A stretch of 32,295 bases of DNA from contig JAKQDH010000210.1 of the NCBI GenBank assembly GCA_029558835.1, positions 1-32,295 on the forward strand. The letters run 5' to 3'. This stretch comes from Planctomycetota bacterium (GTDB lineage Bacteria; Planctomycetota; Phycisphaerae; UBA1845). Made by a program: the position numbers and the translations under genes. The notes beneath the pieces are model-generated. The model ran no database searches. It was given only the letters and a program-made list of their open reading frames with translations, and was not told the origin of the DNA. Shown in pieces: positions 22,098-30,490 of the stretch. How positions within the stretch are numbered: position 1 is the stretch's first letter; each line of letters starts with the position of its first letter.

Positions 22098-22589
22098 ATG
22101 AGCGAACGATACGCAACCTGGATCCAGATCGGCGGGCGGATCAAACGCGCGCGAGTAGAGCAGTTGCTGAAGGCCATTCGGGAGGCCGCCGTCCGCACCG
22201 ACTGGGGCGAGGCGTACTTCGAGCCGAAGACAGCCGAGGAACTGCTGGAGGCCTGCAAGGACGGCCACCTGCAACTCTGCGACGAGGAAGCACGGTACGG
22301 CGAGTTCCCGGAACTGGAGCAGGCCTGCCGGCGCCTCAAGCTCAGCTACCGCCGCCACTGCGAGGGCATGTGCGGCTACGACGCCGAACTGCTCGACTGG
22401 CGGCCCGGCATGAAAGAACCGGTCGCGCACACGTCGAGCAACGAGCACACCGACGAAATCCTCATCCTGAGCAGCGACGTGCAGCAAGCGATCACCCTGC
22501 TGGAAGCCGGCAACACCCAGCAAGGCATCGACGCCCTCAAGCACCTCTGCTCCGAGCTGCCTGACCTCCCGCCGTTCGAGATCGTCTGA
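22098..22589 (+). CDS. Unknown helical protein of the right small-gene series
   Basis: A 163-aa protein with AAGGAGG 6 nt before the ATG. It is mostly helical and charged: I-K-R-A-R-V-E-Q-L-L-K-A-I-R-E-A-A (about 14-31), E-E-L-L-E-A-C-K-D-G (46-55), L-E-Q-A-C-R-R-L-K-L-S-Y-R-R-H-C-E-G (74-91), and a C-terminal helix pair (D-V-Q-Q-A-I-T-L-L-E-A-G-N ... A-L-K-H-L-C-S-E-L-P). No family is recognised. It is followed by a second leader hairpin and the GHKL ATPase gene, so these genes resemble the left series in design. Confidence 0.7.
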   Translation: MSERYATWIQIGGRIKRARVEQLLKAIREAAVRTDWGEAYFEPKTAEELLEACKDGHLQLCDEEARYGEFPELEQACRRLKLSYRRHCEGMCGYDAELLDWRPGMKEPVAHTSSNEHTDEILILSSDVQQAITLLEAGNTQQGIDALKHLCSELPDLPPFEIV

Positions 22590-22693
22590 CCGAACGGCCA
22601 CCGCCGTCCATCACCCCATCGATCGAATCCCAACCTCAGAACCATCACCACGGCTGTTTCCGCGCGCTGCCGCGGACCGTGGCAAGGACCAGC

Positions 22694-22727
22694 GGCGACA
22701 CCACGTCCCTGTCGGCATAGTGTCGCC
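22694..22727 (+). promoter_or_regulatory. Leader hairpin before the GHKL ATPase gene
   Basis: GGCGACAC (22694-22701) and GTGTCGCC (22720-22727) form a perfect 8-bp stem ending 25 nt before ATG 22753, close to the 27-29 nt seen on the left. GGAGG at 22741-22745 is the ribosome site. Confidence 0.55.
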
Positions 22728-22752
22728 AGCACAACCATGCGGAGGCATTCAA

Positions 22753-24384
22753 ATGCAAACCATACAAGCAACCGTAAATACCAGACTGCTGACCAAGGCC
22801 GACCGGCTCTTCACCGGCACCTTGGACGGCCGCATCATCGAACTCCTGCAGAACGCCCGGCGGGCAGGCGCCACCAAGGTGACGATCACCAACGAAGACG
22901 GCTGGGTCACCGTCAAGGACAACGGGCAGGGCATCGACGACTTCGCCAGACTCCTGGACCTCGGCGGCTCGGGCTGGGACGAACGCTGCGAGCAGAGCGA
23001 GGACCCGGCCGGCGTGGGCATCTTCTGCCTGGCGCCACGCAAAGTCACCATCCGCTCCAAAAGCAAGATCGTCACGATCAGCAAGGACGGCTGGACACAC
23101 AAGCCGGTCCACGTCCTGAAAGACCCCAACCCCGTGAAGAAAGGCACCATCCTGCGGTTCCGGGACGAACCCTGGGAGCCAGCCAAGGTGGACGTGAACG
23201 CCGTCTTTTCCGGCCTGCAAGTCAGCGTGGACGGCAAACGCTGCCCGAAGCTGCCCTTCGTCTCCGCGCAGGCCGCCCGCCATCCCGACCTGGGCTGCAC
23301 GATCGAGGTCCGCACCGCCGGCCAACTGGACGCCTGGCACCACTCCTGCAGGCGCGAACGCTGGTACGGCAACAACGTGCTCGTCAACTTCCACGGCCAG
23401 GTCGTGACCTTCGACGATCACCCAGTGAGCGAACAGGGCCTGTACTACCTCGTGGACCTGACCGGCGAGCCCACGGGCATCCGGCTGATGCTTCCCGCCC
23501 GCACGCGCCTGGTGGAGAACGAGGCGTACCAGCAGCTCCTGGCCGCTCTCGAGCTGGAGGCATATCGCTATCTCGAGCGCAAGGGCGAACACACGCTGCC
23601 GTACAAGGAGTTCCTGCGCGCCAAGGACCTGGGCATCTGCCTGCCCGAGGCCAAGCCCACGTTCACGGTGGGCCTGATCGGCAACGACCTGGCGCCGGAA
23701 CCGGTGGAGGTCGTCATGCCCAAGGACTTCCCGCTGGCCAAGTGCTACCGCTTCGACCTCAACGCGCCGGGGCAGGAAGGTGATGACACGAATGCCCACC
23801 TGCTCGCAGCACTGGGCACGTTCCCGGAACCATTCGTTCCCGTCAGCATCCGCTCCGGGTATGACGGCTACTCGTGGGCCACGCTGCCCACCATCGGCAA
23901 GGTCGAGGTCACGGTCGGCAAGGAACTGCACAGGGCCTGCCTCTGGTCGGGGAATCTGACCTGCGTGGACACTCTGGCCATCACCGCCCACACCAGCGAC
24001 GGCAAAGTCTTCAGCGCGCCGGTCTGCATGGCAAAGGCCCCACCCAAGGATGCCAGCCAGTGCAGTGATGACGAGATGCTCGTGACGCCCGAAGCCCAGC
24101 AACGCTGGCGGCCGTCGGAGATCTGGTACCACCTGGGCGGCTGGTACGACGACGGCGACACCTACGACACCCAACTGTATGCATTCGAGCGCGACCTCAG
24201 TGAGTTCTGGGCCAACCTCATCGGCCCGGACGAGCAGTTGCGGCAGAGCATCCTCGCCCCGCTGGACCGCATCCAACCTGAAAGGACGTCCGTGCGCGTC
24301 ACTCCCGACGGCCGCGTCCAGATCGAACACGTCGACGGCTCCGTCAAGACCATCCAGCCGCCCACCCCAACGGCCACCGCGTAA
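22753..24384 (+). CDS. GHKL (HSP90-like) ATPase
   Basis: A 543-aa protein with GGAGG 7 nt before ATG 22753. The Bergerat ATP site is clear: N-box E30-L-L-Q-N34-A-R-R-A-G-A, G1 box V-K-D56-N-G-Q-G60-I-D-D, and G2 box G87-V-G-I-F. E30 would be the catalytic glutamate. The middle has strand-rich sequence like the transducer domains of HSP90/MutL-type ATPases; the C-terminal 150 residues are Trp/Tyr-rich and unlike HSP90. Compared with HtpG (about 620 aa) it is shorter and has no recognisable client or C-terminal dimer domain. Similar phage- and plasmid-borne GHKL proteins exist but their role is unclear. It stands between hairpin-led small genes. Confidence 0.75.
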   Translation: MQTIQATVNTRLLTKADRLFTGTLDGRIIELLQNARRAGATKVTITNEDGWVTVKDNGQGIDDFARLLDLGGSGWDERCEQSEDPAGVGIFCLAPRKVTIRSKSKIVTISKDGWTHKPVHVLKDPNPVKKGTILRFRDEPWEPAKVDVNAVFSGLQVSVDGKRCPKLPFVSAQAARHPDLGCTIEVRTAGQLDAWHHSCRRERWYGNNVLVNFHGQVVTFDDHPVSEQGLYYLVDLTGEPTGIRLMLPARTRLVENEAYQQLLAALELEAYRYLERKGEHTLPYKEFLRAKDLGICLPEAKPTFTVGLIGNDLAPEPVEVVMPKDFPLAKCYRFDLNAPGQEGDDTNAHLLAALGTFPEPFVPVSIRSGYDGYSWATLPTIGKVEVTVGKELHRACLWSGNLTCVDTLAITAHTSDGKVFSAPVCMAKAPPKDASQCSDDEMLVTPEAQQRWRPSEIWYHLGGWYDDGDTYDTQLYAFERDLSEFWANLIGPDEQLRQSILAPLDRIQPERTSVRVTPDGRVQIEHVDGSVKTIQPPTPTATA

Positions 24385-24418
24385 CCGGCAACAACCACGA
24401 GTGAGTTCACCCTGCCCG

Positions 24419-24438
24419 GCTATCTGAGGGGAGATAGC
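24419..24438 (+). promoter_or_regulatory. Leader hairpin before gene 24504
   Basis: GCTATCT (24419-24425) and AGATAGC (24432-24438) form a perfect 7-bp stem with loop GAGGGG. It is 65 nt from the start, further than in the other cases. It might instead terminate the ATPase gene, which ends at 24384. Confidence 0.45.
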
Positions 24439-24503
24439 GCGCGCAAGCGGACCTCTCCATTCAGCGCCGGACACTCGCTCCACCCGGAAAGGAGATGAAA
24501 CCC

Positions 24504-25100
24504 ATGTTCGAATCCCTGAACAACGTTGATTGGACCCTGCTGCATCAGCAGAAGCTCGTCCTGCTGGAGATGCTGGGGCGCCAGCGCGACGGTTCACCCG
24601 AGGCCGAAGCCCTGTCGGGAATCATCAATCTGCTGGACGCCCTGCAAGACGACGCCGCAGCGATTGGGCGTTGGGTGTTCCCCGGCGGGAACGAAGCGGA
24701 AGAGGACACAAGCCTCGCGCCCGCCTCCGAGAACCCGACCGACGCCCAGACCGCTGGCCAAGGCAGAACGATCCGGCTCACGCTCGACGACGACTGGATC
24801 GAGGTCACCGTCGGGTCGCCGGTCGCAGTAGTACTTTACCAAGACCAATTCACCGTTTTTTTCTTGACCCTGCCGCCGACCACTTGCAGTACAATGGCGA
24901 CATCCACGAGGCAGAGTCGTGTGCTCGCCGCTCGGGGCGGGCACGCGTTTCGCAGTGACCAGCCCGCTCAAAGCTGTGGATGCGCCGCGCATCCGGGAAC
25001 GCTTATGCGACGCGTATCAATGTCACGCATATCGGCGGCACTTTCGCCCAAAAACGAAGGCAATCACGATGTCGACATTCCTGATTCTTGGGAAGCATAA
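24504..25100 (+). CDS. Unknown small protein, 3' end probably altered
   Basis: GGAGA precedes ATG 24504 by about 9 nt (ATG 24495 is too close to it). Residues 1-55 (F-E-S-L-N-N-V-D-W-T-L-L-H-Q-Q-K-L-V-L-L-E-M-L-G ... I-I-N-L-L-D-A-L-Q-D-D-A) form a helical domain; about 90-112 is a short beta unit (R-T-I-R-L-T-L-D-D-D-W-I-E-V-T-V-G-S-P-V-A-V). After about residue 115 (position 24850) the frame crosses the promoter and leader of the next gene and has junk composition. The authentic gene probably ended near 24850 and lost its stop when the surface-protein gene was inserted. Function unknown. Confidence 0.55.
   Translation: MFESLNNVDWTLLHQQKLVLLEMLGRQRDGSPEAEALSGIINLLDALQDDAAAIGRWVFPGGNEAEEDTSLAPASENPTDAQTAGQGRTIRLTLDDDWIEVTVGSPVAVVLYQDQFTVFFLTLPPTTCSTMATSTRQSRVLAARGGHAFRSDQPAQSCGCAAHPGTLMRRVSMSRISAALSPKNEGNHDVDIPDSWEA
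24864..24895 (+). promoter_or_regulatory. Possible bacterial promoter of the 25069 gene
   Basis: TTGACC (24864-24869) and TACAAT (24890-24895) are 20 nt apart, longer than the usual 16-18, so the -35 is doubtful; the -10 is good. A T-run (24856-24862) just before may end the upstream transcript. The leader contains GGATGCG/CGCATCC (24978-24984, 24988-24994). Confidence 0.35.
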
Positions 25101-28100
25101 CCGGCGTCACTGGGCACCATCGAGTAGAGCGCGGTATACGCTGGGCCTGCTTGCGGTAGTGCTGTCCATCGCCGCGCCGCCTCCGCAGGCACACGCTGAA
25201 TGTGACCCGCAGGAGCTCGCCAAGCTGACCGCTGCCGACGCCGCCTGGAGCGACTATCTCGGGTACTCCGTGGCCGTCTCCGGCGACACGGCGGTGATCG
25301 GGGCGTATGGGGACGATGACGGAGGCTCCGACGCTGGCTCGGCCTACGTCTTCGTCCGCGCGGGCGGGGTCTGGACCCAGCAGCCCAAGCTGACCGCTGC
25401 CGACGCCGCGGCGGGCGACTATTTCGGTTGCTCCGTAGCCGTCTGGGGCGACACCGCGGTGATCGGGGCGCACGGCTACGGAGGCTCCGACGCTGGCTCG
25501 GCCTACGTCTTCGTCCGCGCGGGCGGGGTCTGGACCGAGCAGGCCAAGCTGACCGCTTCCGACGCCGAGCAGTACGATCACTTCGGCTACTCCTTGGCCG
25601 TCTCCGGCGACACGGCCCTGATCGGGGCGTACGGCCACGCCGGAGGAACGGATGCCGGGTCGGCGTACGTCTTTGACTTGGGCTGTGACCCGGACAACGA
25701 CGACGATGGCATCCTTAATGGTATTGACAACTGCCCGTGGGACCACAACCCGTTACAGGAAGACTCGGACACCGACGGGGTTGGTGACGTGTGTGACAAC
25801 TGCCCGTCGGACTACAACCCGTTGCAGGAAGACGAGGACACCGACGGGCTCGGTGATGTTTGTGACAACTGCCCCTCGGACTACAACCCGTTGCAGGAAG
25901 ACGCCGACACCGACGGCGTGGGTGATGTCTGCGATTACTGTGTCGGCACGGAGGAGCTGGCCAAGCTGCTGGCTTCCGACGCCGCGGAGAGCGATTACTT
26001 CGGCGTCTGCGTGGGCGTCTCCGCCGACACGGCGGTGATCGGGGCGTACTGGGACGATGACGGAGGCTCCTCCGCTGGCTCGGCCTACGTCTTCGTCCGC
26101 TCGGGCGGGGTCTGGACCCAGCAGGCCAAGCTCACCGCTGCCGACGCCGCGGCGGGCGACTATTTCGGTTACTCCGTGGCCGTCTCCGGGGACACCGCGG
26201 TGATCGGGGCGTACTACGACGACCACGGCGGAAAAACTGATGCCGGGTCGGCCTACGTCTTCGTCCGCTCGGGCGGGGTCTGGAGCCAGCAGGCCAAGCT
26301 GACCGCCTCCGACGCCGCGGCCAACGACTATTTCGGCATCTCCGTGGCCGTCTCCGGCGACACGGCGGTGATCGGGGCGGACGGGGACGACCACGCCGGA
26401 GGAACTGATGCCGGGTCCGTGCATATCTTCGACTTGGGCTGTGACCCGGATGACGACGACGATGGCATCCTTGATGACGCTGACAACTGCCCGTGGGACT
26501 ACAACCCGTTGCAGGAAGACGCCGACACCGACGGAGTGGGTGATCTGTGTGACAACTGTCCGTCGGACCAGAACGCGTTGCAGGAAGACGCCGACACCGA
26601 CGGAGTGGGTGATCTGTGTGACAACTGTCCGTCGGACCACAACCCGTTGCAGGAAGACGTGGACACCGACGGAGTGGGTGATGTGTGTGACAACTGCCCG
26701 TGGGACTACAACCCACTGCAGGAAGACGCCGACACCGACGGTTGTGGGGACGCGTGCGATTACTGCGTCGGCACGGAAGAGCTGGGCAGGCTCCTGGCTT
26801 CCGACGCCGCGGCGAGCGACTATCTCGGGTACTCCGTGGCCGTCTGGGGCGACACGGCGGTGATCGGGGCGTACGGGGACGATGACGGAGGCTCCGCGGC
26901 TGGCTCGGCCTACGTCTTTGTCCGCGCGGGCGGGGTCTGGAGCCAGCAGGCCAAGCTGACCGCTGCCGACGCCGCCGCGAGCGACCGTTTCGGCTACTCC
27001 GTAGCCGTCTCCGGCGACACGGCGGTGATCGGGGCGTACCGCGACGACCACGATGGAAAAACTGATGCCGGGTCGGCCTACGTCTTCGTCCGCGCGGGCG
27101 GGGTCTGGACCCAGCAGGCCAAGCTGACCGCTGCCGACGCCGCGGCGGGCGACTGTTTCGGCATCTCCCCGGGCGTCTCCGGCGACACCGCGGTGATCGG
27201 GGCGCACGGGGACGATGAATTCGCTGGCTCGGCCTACGTCTTTGTCCGCTCGGGCGGGGTCTGGACCCAGCAGGCCAAGCTGACCGCTGCCGACGCCGCG
27301 GCGAACGACTATTTGGGGTGCTCCGTAGCCCTCTCCGGCGACACGGCGGTGATCGGGGCGCACGGGGACGATCAATCCGCTGGCTCGGGCTACGTCTTTG
27401 TCCGCTCGGGCGGGGTCTGGACCCAGCAGGCCAAGCTGACCGCCTCCGACGCCGCGGCGAACGACTCTTTGGGGTGCTCCGTAGCCGTCTCCGGCGACAC
27501 GGCGGTGATCGGGGCGTCCTACGACGACGACGGTGGCAGCGCTGCCGGCGCGGCCTATGTCTTCGTCCGCTCGGGCGAGGTCTGGACCCAGCAGACCAAG
27601 CTGACCGCTTCCGACGCCGCGCAGTACGATTACTTCGGCTGCTCCGTGGCCGTCTCCGGCGACACGGCGGTGATCGGGGCGTATGAGGACGATGACGGAG
27701 GCTCCGACGCTGGCTCGGCCTACGTCTTCGTCCGCTCTGGCGGGGTGTGGACCCAGCAGGCCAAGCTAACTGCCTTCGACGCCGCAGCGGTCGACTACTT
27801 CGGCTGCTCCGTGGCCGTCTCCGGCGACACGGCGGTGATCGGGGCGTACTGCGACGACCACGCCAGAGGAACTGACGCCGGGTCCGCGCATATCTTTGAC
27901 TTGGGTTGTGACCCGGATAACGACGACGATGGCATCCTTGATGACGCTGACAACTGCCCGTGGGACCACAACCCGTTACAGGAAGACGCGGACACCGACG
28001 GGGTTGGTGACGTGTGTGACAACTGTCCGTCGGACTACAACCCGTTGCAGGAAGACGCCGACACCGACGGAGTGGGTAACGCCTGCGATGCGTGCCCTAA

Positions 28101-29607
28101 TGATCCAGCCAACGACGTGGACCTCGACGGCGTCTGCGGGGACGTGGACAACTGTCCGTGGGACTACAACCCGGTGCAGGAAGACGCGGACACCGACGGA
28201 GTGGGTGATCTGTGTGACAACTGTCCGTCGGACCACAACCCGTTGCAGGAAGACGCGGACACCGACGGAGTTGGTGATGTGTGTGACAACTGCCCGTGGG
28301 ACTACAACCCGCTGCAGGAAGACGCCGACACCGACGGTTTGGGGGACGCCTGCGATTACTGCCCAGGCACGCAAGAGCTGGGCAGGCTCCTGGCTTCCGA
28401 CGCCGCGGCGAGCGACTATCTCGGGTACTCCGTGGCCGTCTCCGGCGACACGGCGGTGATCGGGGCGTATGGGGACGATGACGGAGGCTCCTCGGCTGGC
28501 TCGGCCTACGTCTTTGTCCGCTCGGGCGGGGTCTGGACCCAGCAGGCCAAGCTGACCGTTGCCGACGCCGCGCAGTACGATTACTTCGGCTGCTCCGTGG
28601 CCGTCTCCGGCGACACGGCGGTGATCGGGGCGTATGAGGACGATGACGGAGGCTCCGCGGCTGGCTCGGCCTACGTCTTTGTCCGCTCGGGCGGGGTCTG
28701 GAGCCAGCAGGCCAAGCTGACCGCTGCCGACGCCGCGGCCAACGACTTTTTCGGCATCTCCGTGGCCGTCTCCGGCGACACCGCGGTGATCGGGGCGTAC
28801 GGAGACGATGACGGAGGCTCCTTGGCTGGCTCGGCCTACGTCTTCGTCCGCGCGGGCGGGGTCTGGAGCCAGCAGGCCAAGCTGACCGCTGCCGACGCCG
28901 CCGCGAGCGACCGTTTCGGCTACTCCGTGGCCGTCTCCGGCGACACGGCGGTGATCGGGGCGTATGGGGACGATGACGGAGGCTCCTCGGCTGGCTCGGC
29001 CTACGTCTTCGTCCGTGCGGGCGGGGCCTGGAGCCAGCAGGCCAAGCTGACCGCTGCCGACGCCGCGCAGGGCGACGAATTCGGCTACTCCGTGGCCGTC
29101 TCCGGCGATACGGCGGTAATCGGGGCGTACCAGGATGACCACGCCGGAGGAACTGATGCCGGGTCGGCCTACGTTTTCGATCTCAACTGCACGGGCGCCT
29201 GCTGCCTGATGGGAGGCACGTGCCTGCCCGACCTCTCCTTCGACGACTGCGCTGCCCAAAGCGGGGACCACATTGCCGGCGTCAGTTGCGAGCCGAACCC
29301 CTGCCTGGTAGTCGGCGCCTGCTGCTACCCGGATGGCTCGTGTGCCGTGACGACCGAAGCCGAGTGCGCGGGTGTCTGGCATGCGGAATGGGCGGACTGC
29401 TTCGTCGCGCAGTGCCCGCCGCCTCTGGACGGGGACTTCGACGGCGACGGCGATGTGGACCTCAGTGACTACGCTTTCTTCGCGGACTGCCTGGAGGGTC
29501 CGCTCGTTTCCTGTCCGCCGGAGTGCGAACCCGCCGACCTGGACGGCGACCTCGACGTCGACCTGGCCGACTTTGCGGCGTTCCAGGCGGCGTTCACCGG
29601 GTCGTAG
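25069..29607 (+). CDS. Large exported FG-GAP / thrombospondin-3 repeat protein with dockerin-like end
   Basis: A 1512-aa protein. ATG 25069 is chosen because a signal peptide follows (basic start, then Y-T-L-G-L-L-A-V-V-L-S-I-A-A-P-P-P-Q-A-H-A); the frame is open further upstream through the leader. About 18 repeats of roughly 50 residues ('F-G-Y-S-V-A-V-S-G-D-T-A-V-I-G-A-Y-G-D-D-D-G-G') form FG-GAP/integrin-propeller blades in blocks of 3, 3, 7 and 5. The blocks are separated by about 12 calcium-binding thrombospondin type 3-like units ('D-N-C-P-x-D-x-N-P-L-Q-E-D-A-D-T-D-G-V-G-D'). Two cysteine-rich modules (G-A-C-C) and a dockerin-like pair (D-F-D-G-D-G-D-V-D-L-S-D-Y; D-L-D-G-D-L-D-V-D-L-A-D-F) end it. 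Likely a calcium-stabilised surface adhesin. Confidence 0.85.
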   Translation: MSTFLILGKHNRRHWAPSSRARYTLGLLAVVLSIAAPPPQAHAECDPQELAKLTAADAAWSDYLGYSVAVSGDTAVIGAYGDDDGGSDAGSAYVFVRAGGVWTQQPKLTAADAAAGDYFGCSVAVWGDTAVIGAHGYGGSDAGSAYVFVRAGGVWTEQAKLTASDAEQYDHFGYSLAVSGDTALIGAYGHAGGTDAGSAYVFDLGCDPDNDDDGILNGIDNCPWDHNPLQEDSDTDGVGDVCDNCPSDYNPLQEDEDTDGLGDVCDNCPSDYNPLQEDADTDGVGDVCDYCVGTEELAKLLASDAAESDYFGVCVGVSADTAVIGAYWDDDGGSSAGSAYVFVRSGGVWTQQAKLTAADAAAGDYFGYSVAVSGDTAVIGAYYDDHGGKTDAGSAYVFVRSGGVWSQQAKLTASDAAANDYFGISVAVSGDTAVIGADGDDHAGGTDAGSVHIFDLGCDPDDDDDGILDDADNCPWDYNPLQEDADTDGVGDLCDNCPSDQNALQEDADTDGVGDLCDNCPSDHNPLQEDVDTDGVGDVCDNCPWDYNPLQEDADTDGCGDACDYCVGTEELGRLLASDAAASDYLGYSVAVWGDTAVIGAYGDDDGGSAAGSAYVFVRAGGVWSQQAKLTAADAAASDRFGYSVAVSGDTAVIGAYRDDHDGKTDAGSAYVFVRAGGVWTQQAKLTAADAAAGDCFGISPGVSGDTAVIGAHGDDEFAGSAYVFVRSGGVWTQQAKLTAADAAANDYLGCSVALSGDTAVIGAHGDDQSAGSGYVFVRSGGVWTQQAKLTASDAAANDSLGCSVAVSGDTAVIGASYDDDGGSAAGAAYVFVRSGEVWTQQTKLTASDAAQYDYFGCSVAVSGDTAVIGAYEDDDGGSDAGSAYVFVRSGGVWTQQAKLTAFDAAAVDYFGCSVAVSGDTAVIGAYCDDHARGTDAGSAHIFDLGCDPDNDDDGILDDADNCPWDHNPLQEDADTDGVGDVCDNCPSDYNPLQEDADTDGVGNACDACPNDPANDVDLDGVCGDVDNCPWDYNPVQEDADTDGVGDLCDNCPSDHNPLQEDADTDGVGDVCDNCPWDYNPLQEDADTDGLGDACDYCPGTQELGRLLASDAAASDYLGYSVAVSGDTAVIGAYGDDDGGSSAGSAYVFVRSGGVWTQQAKLTVADAAQYDYFGCSVAVSGDTAVIGAYEDDDGGSAAGSAYVFVRSGGVWSQQAKLTAADAAANDFFGISVAVSGDTAVIGAYGDDDGGSLAGSAYVFVRAGGVWSQQAKLTAADAAASDRFGYSVAVSGDTAVIGAYGDDDGGSSAGSAYVFVRAGGAWSQQAKLTAADAAQGDEFGYSVAVSGDTAVIGAYQDDHAGGTDAGSAYVFDLNCTGACCLMGGTCLPDLSFDDCAAQSGDHIAGVSCEPNPCLVVGACCYPDGSCAVTTEAECAGVWHAEWADCFVAQCPPPLDGDFDGDGDVDLSDYAFFADCLEGPLVSCPPECEPADLDGDLDVDLADFAAFQAAFTGS
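25200..29185 (+). repeat. Tandem coding repeats with near-identical DNA
   Basis: The roughly 150-bp FG-GAP units share long nearly identical stretches (for example GTCTCCGGCGACACGGCGGT in most units), and the TSP3 units repeat AACCCGTTGCAGGAAGACGC. This DNA identity, not only protein similarity, points to recent duplication or gene conversion and makes the unit count sensitive to assembly error. Confidence 0.7.
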
Positions 29608-29649
29608 GAGCGGCATGGCGGTTCGGCGGGACCGCATCAGGTCTTCACC

Positions 29650-30207
29650 GTGCGGATCGAAAACGCGGGCATCCTGACGGTGCCAAGCGTGAAGGTGGCT
29701 CTGGGGTGGAATGCTATCGCTGGCGAGGTTCTGGCGACGTTCGCGATTACCGATCCGCGCGTGGCGGGCGCGTCCTATGATGTATGGTGGACCTGGGAGG
29801 ACGTGATTCCGATTGTCGGCGGGTCGATCGACGTGTTCGCCGTCGTGGATCAAGCTGATTCGATCGACGAGTTCGACGAGAACAACAACGTTCGCTCGAC
29901 GACGCTAACGAACCCGCCGGCCAGCAGCCCCGGCGACGGAGACGCGGTCATCCACACCGCGTTCGACCCAGCCTATCTGCTCGACGCCTTGAAGACGATC
30001 ACCGGGGTCACGGCCGTGCTCGATGTGGAGCAGAACGGCCTCGGCTGCGCTCACCATGCCCTGGGCAGGCCGGCGATGATCTACGACCGCTACGACCCCG
30101 TCGTGCGCTGGGTCGTCATGCCCATCAACGCGGGCTTACCAGCCACGCGCGAGAACCTGGGGTCGAACTATCCCAAGGACCTCGACGACGAGCAGAGCAC
30201 CCCATAA
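29650..30207 (+). CDS. Chimeric remnant: CARDB-like fragment joined to a sliding-clamp C-terminus
   Basis: The frame is open from the in-frame stop of the preceding gene (29605-29607) to 30207; GTG 29650 is the first possible start and has no ribosome site. The first half (V-F-T-V-R-I-E-N-A-G-I-L-T-V-P-S-V-K-V-A-L ... V-D-Q-A-D-S-I-D-E-F-D-E-N-N-N) is a CARDB-type surface-protein domain lacking its start. From about 29938 it changes to F-D-P-A-Y-L-L-D-A-L-K-T-I ... V-V-M-P-I-N, matching the last domain of the DNA polymerase III beta clamp. The two do not belong together; I infer two broken genes fused by a rearrangement. Expression is doubtful. Confidence 0.55.
   Translation: MRIENAGILTVPSVKVALGWNAIAGEVLATFAITDPRVAGASYDVWWTWEDVIPIVGGSIDVFAVVDQADSIDEFDENNNVRSTTLTNPPASSPGDGDAVIHTAFDPAYLLDALKTITGVTAVLDVEQNGLGCAHHALGRPAMIYDRYDPVVRWVVMPINAGLPATRENLGSNYPKDLDDEQSTP
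29938..30128 (+). pseudogene. DnaN-like (beta clamp) third-domain remnant
   Basis: A-F-D-P-A-Y-L-L-D-A-L-K-T-I-T-G-V-T-A-V-L-D-V-E ... R-W-V-V-M-P-I-N fits the C-terminal clamp domain, where Y-L-L-D-x-L and the closing V-V-M-P are hallmark positions. The first two clamp domains are absent. A complete clamp has about 370 residues; only about 65-80 remain here. Confidence 0.5.
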
Positions 30208-30232
30208 CCCCTACCCCCGAATGGAGACTGTT

Positions 30233-30490
30233 ATGAAACTGCACACACCCACCTGCCCGGAATGCGGCCAGCCGGCACGCGGAACGGTCGAACACCTCAC
30301 CGGCTACGCGCAGTTCACCGACGAGCCGGGACCCGACACGGACGTGGACTACAGCGGCTGGACCGAAATCTGGTGGGACGAGCAGCGCACCGTCCACCAG
30401 AAAGAGGACACGCCGGAAGGCCCCGACAACCTACCGCTCGTCTGCTGCCCGAACGGCCACACCTGGCCCACGGCCATCAGTGACTGGTAG
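30233..30490 (+). CDS. Small zinc-ribbon protein
   Basis: An 85-aa protein; GGAG lies 6 nt before ATG 30233. C8-P-E-C11 near the N-terminus and C72-C-P-x-G-H near the C-terminus form a likely zinc site. The middle is acidic and Trp/Tyr rich (D-Y-S-G-W-T-E-I-W-W-D-E-Q). It follows the clamp remnant by 25 bp and has no leader hairpin, so it was probably co-transcribed with the former clamp gene. The fold resembles small zinc proteins common on planctomycete elements; function unknown. Confidence 0.65.
   Translation: MKLHTPTCPECGQPARGTVEHLTGYAQFTDEPGPDTDVDYSGWTEIWWDEQRTVHQKEDTPEGPDNLPLVCCPNGHTWPTAISDW

Noticed and set aside
22645..24597. 650-codon minus-strand frame opposite the GHKL ATPase gene
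   Set aside because: The plus strand has clear GHKL motifs; the minus frame is a typical GC-rich antisense shadow.
25200..29185. CRISPR-like array from the regularly repeated sequence
   Set aside because: The repeats are in-frame coding units with conserved protein motifs and no unique spacers.
25753..29853. Very long minus-strand frames (540 and 625 codons) opposite the 25069 gene
   Set aside because: They are antisense shadows of the repeated FG-GAP/TSP3 coding units; low-complexity V-R-P-D-H-R repeats with no start signals.
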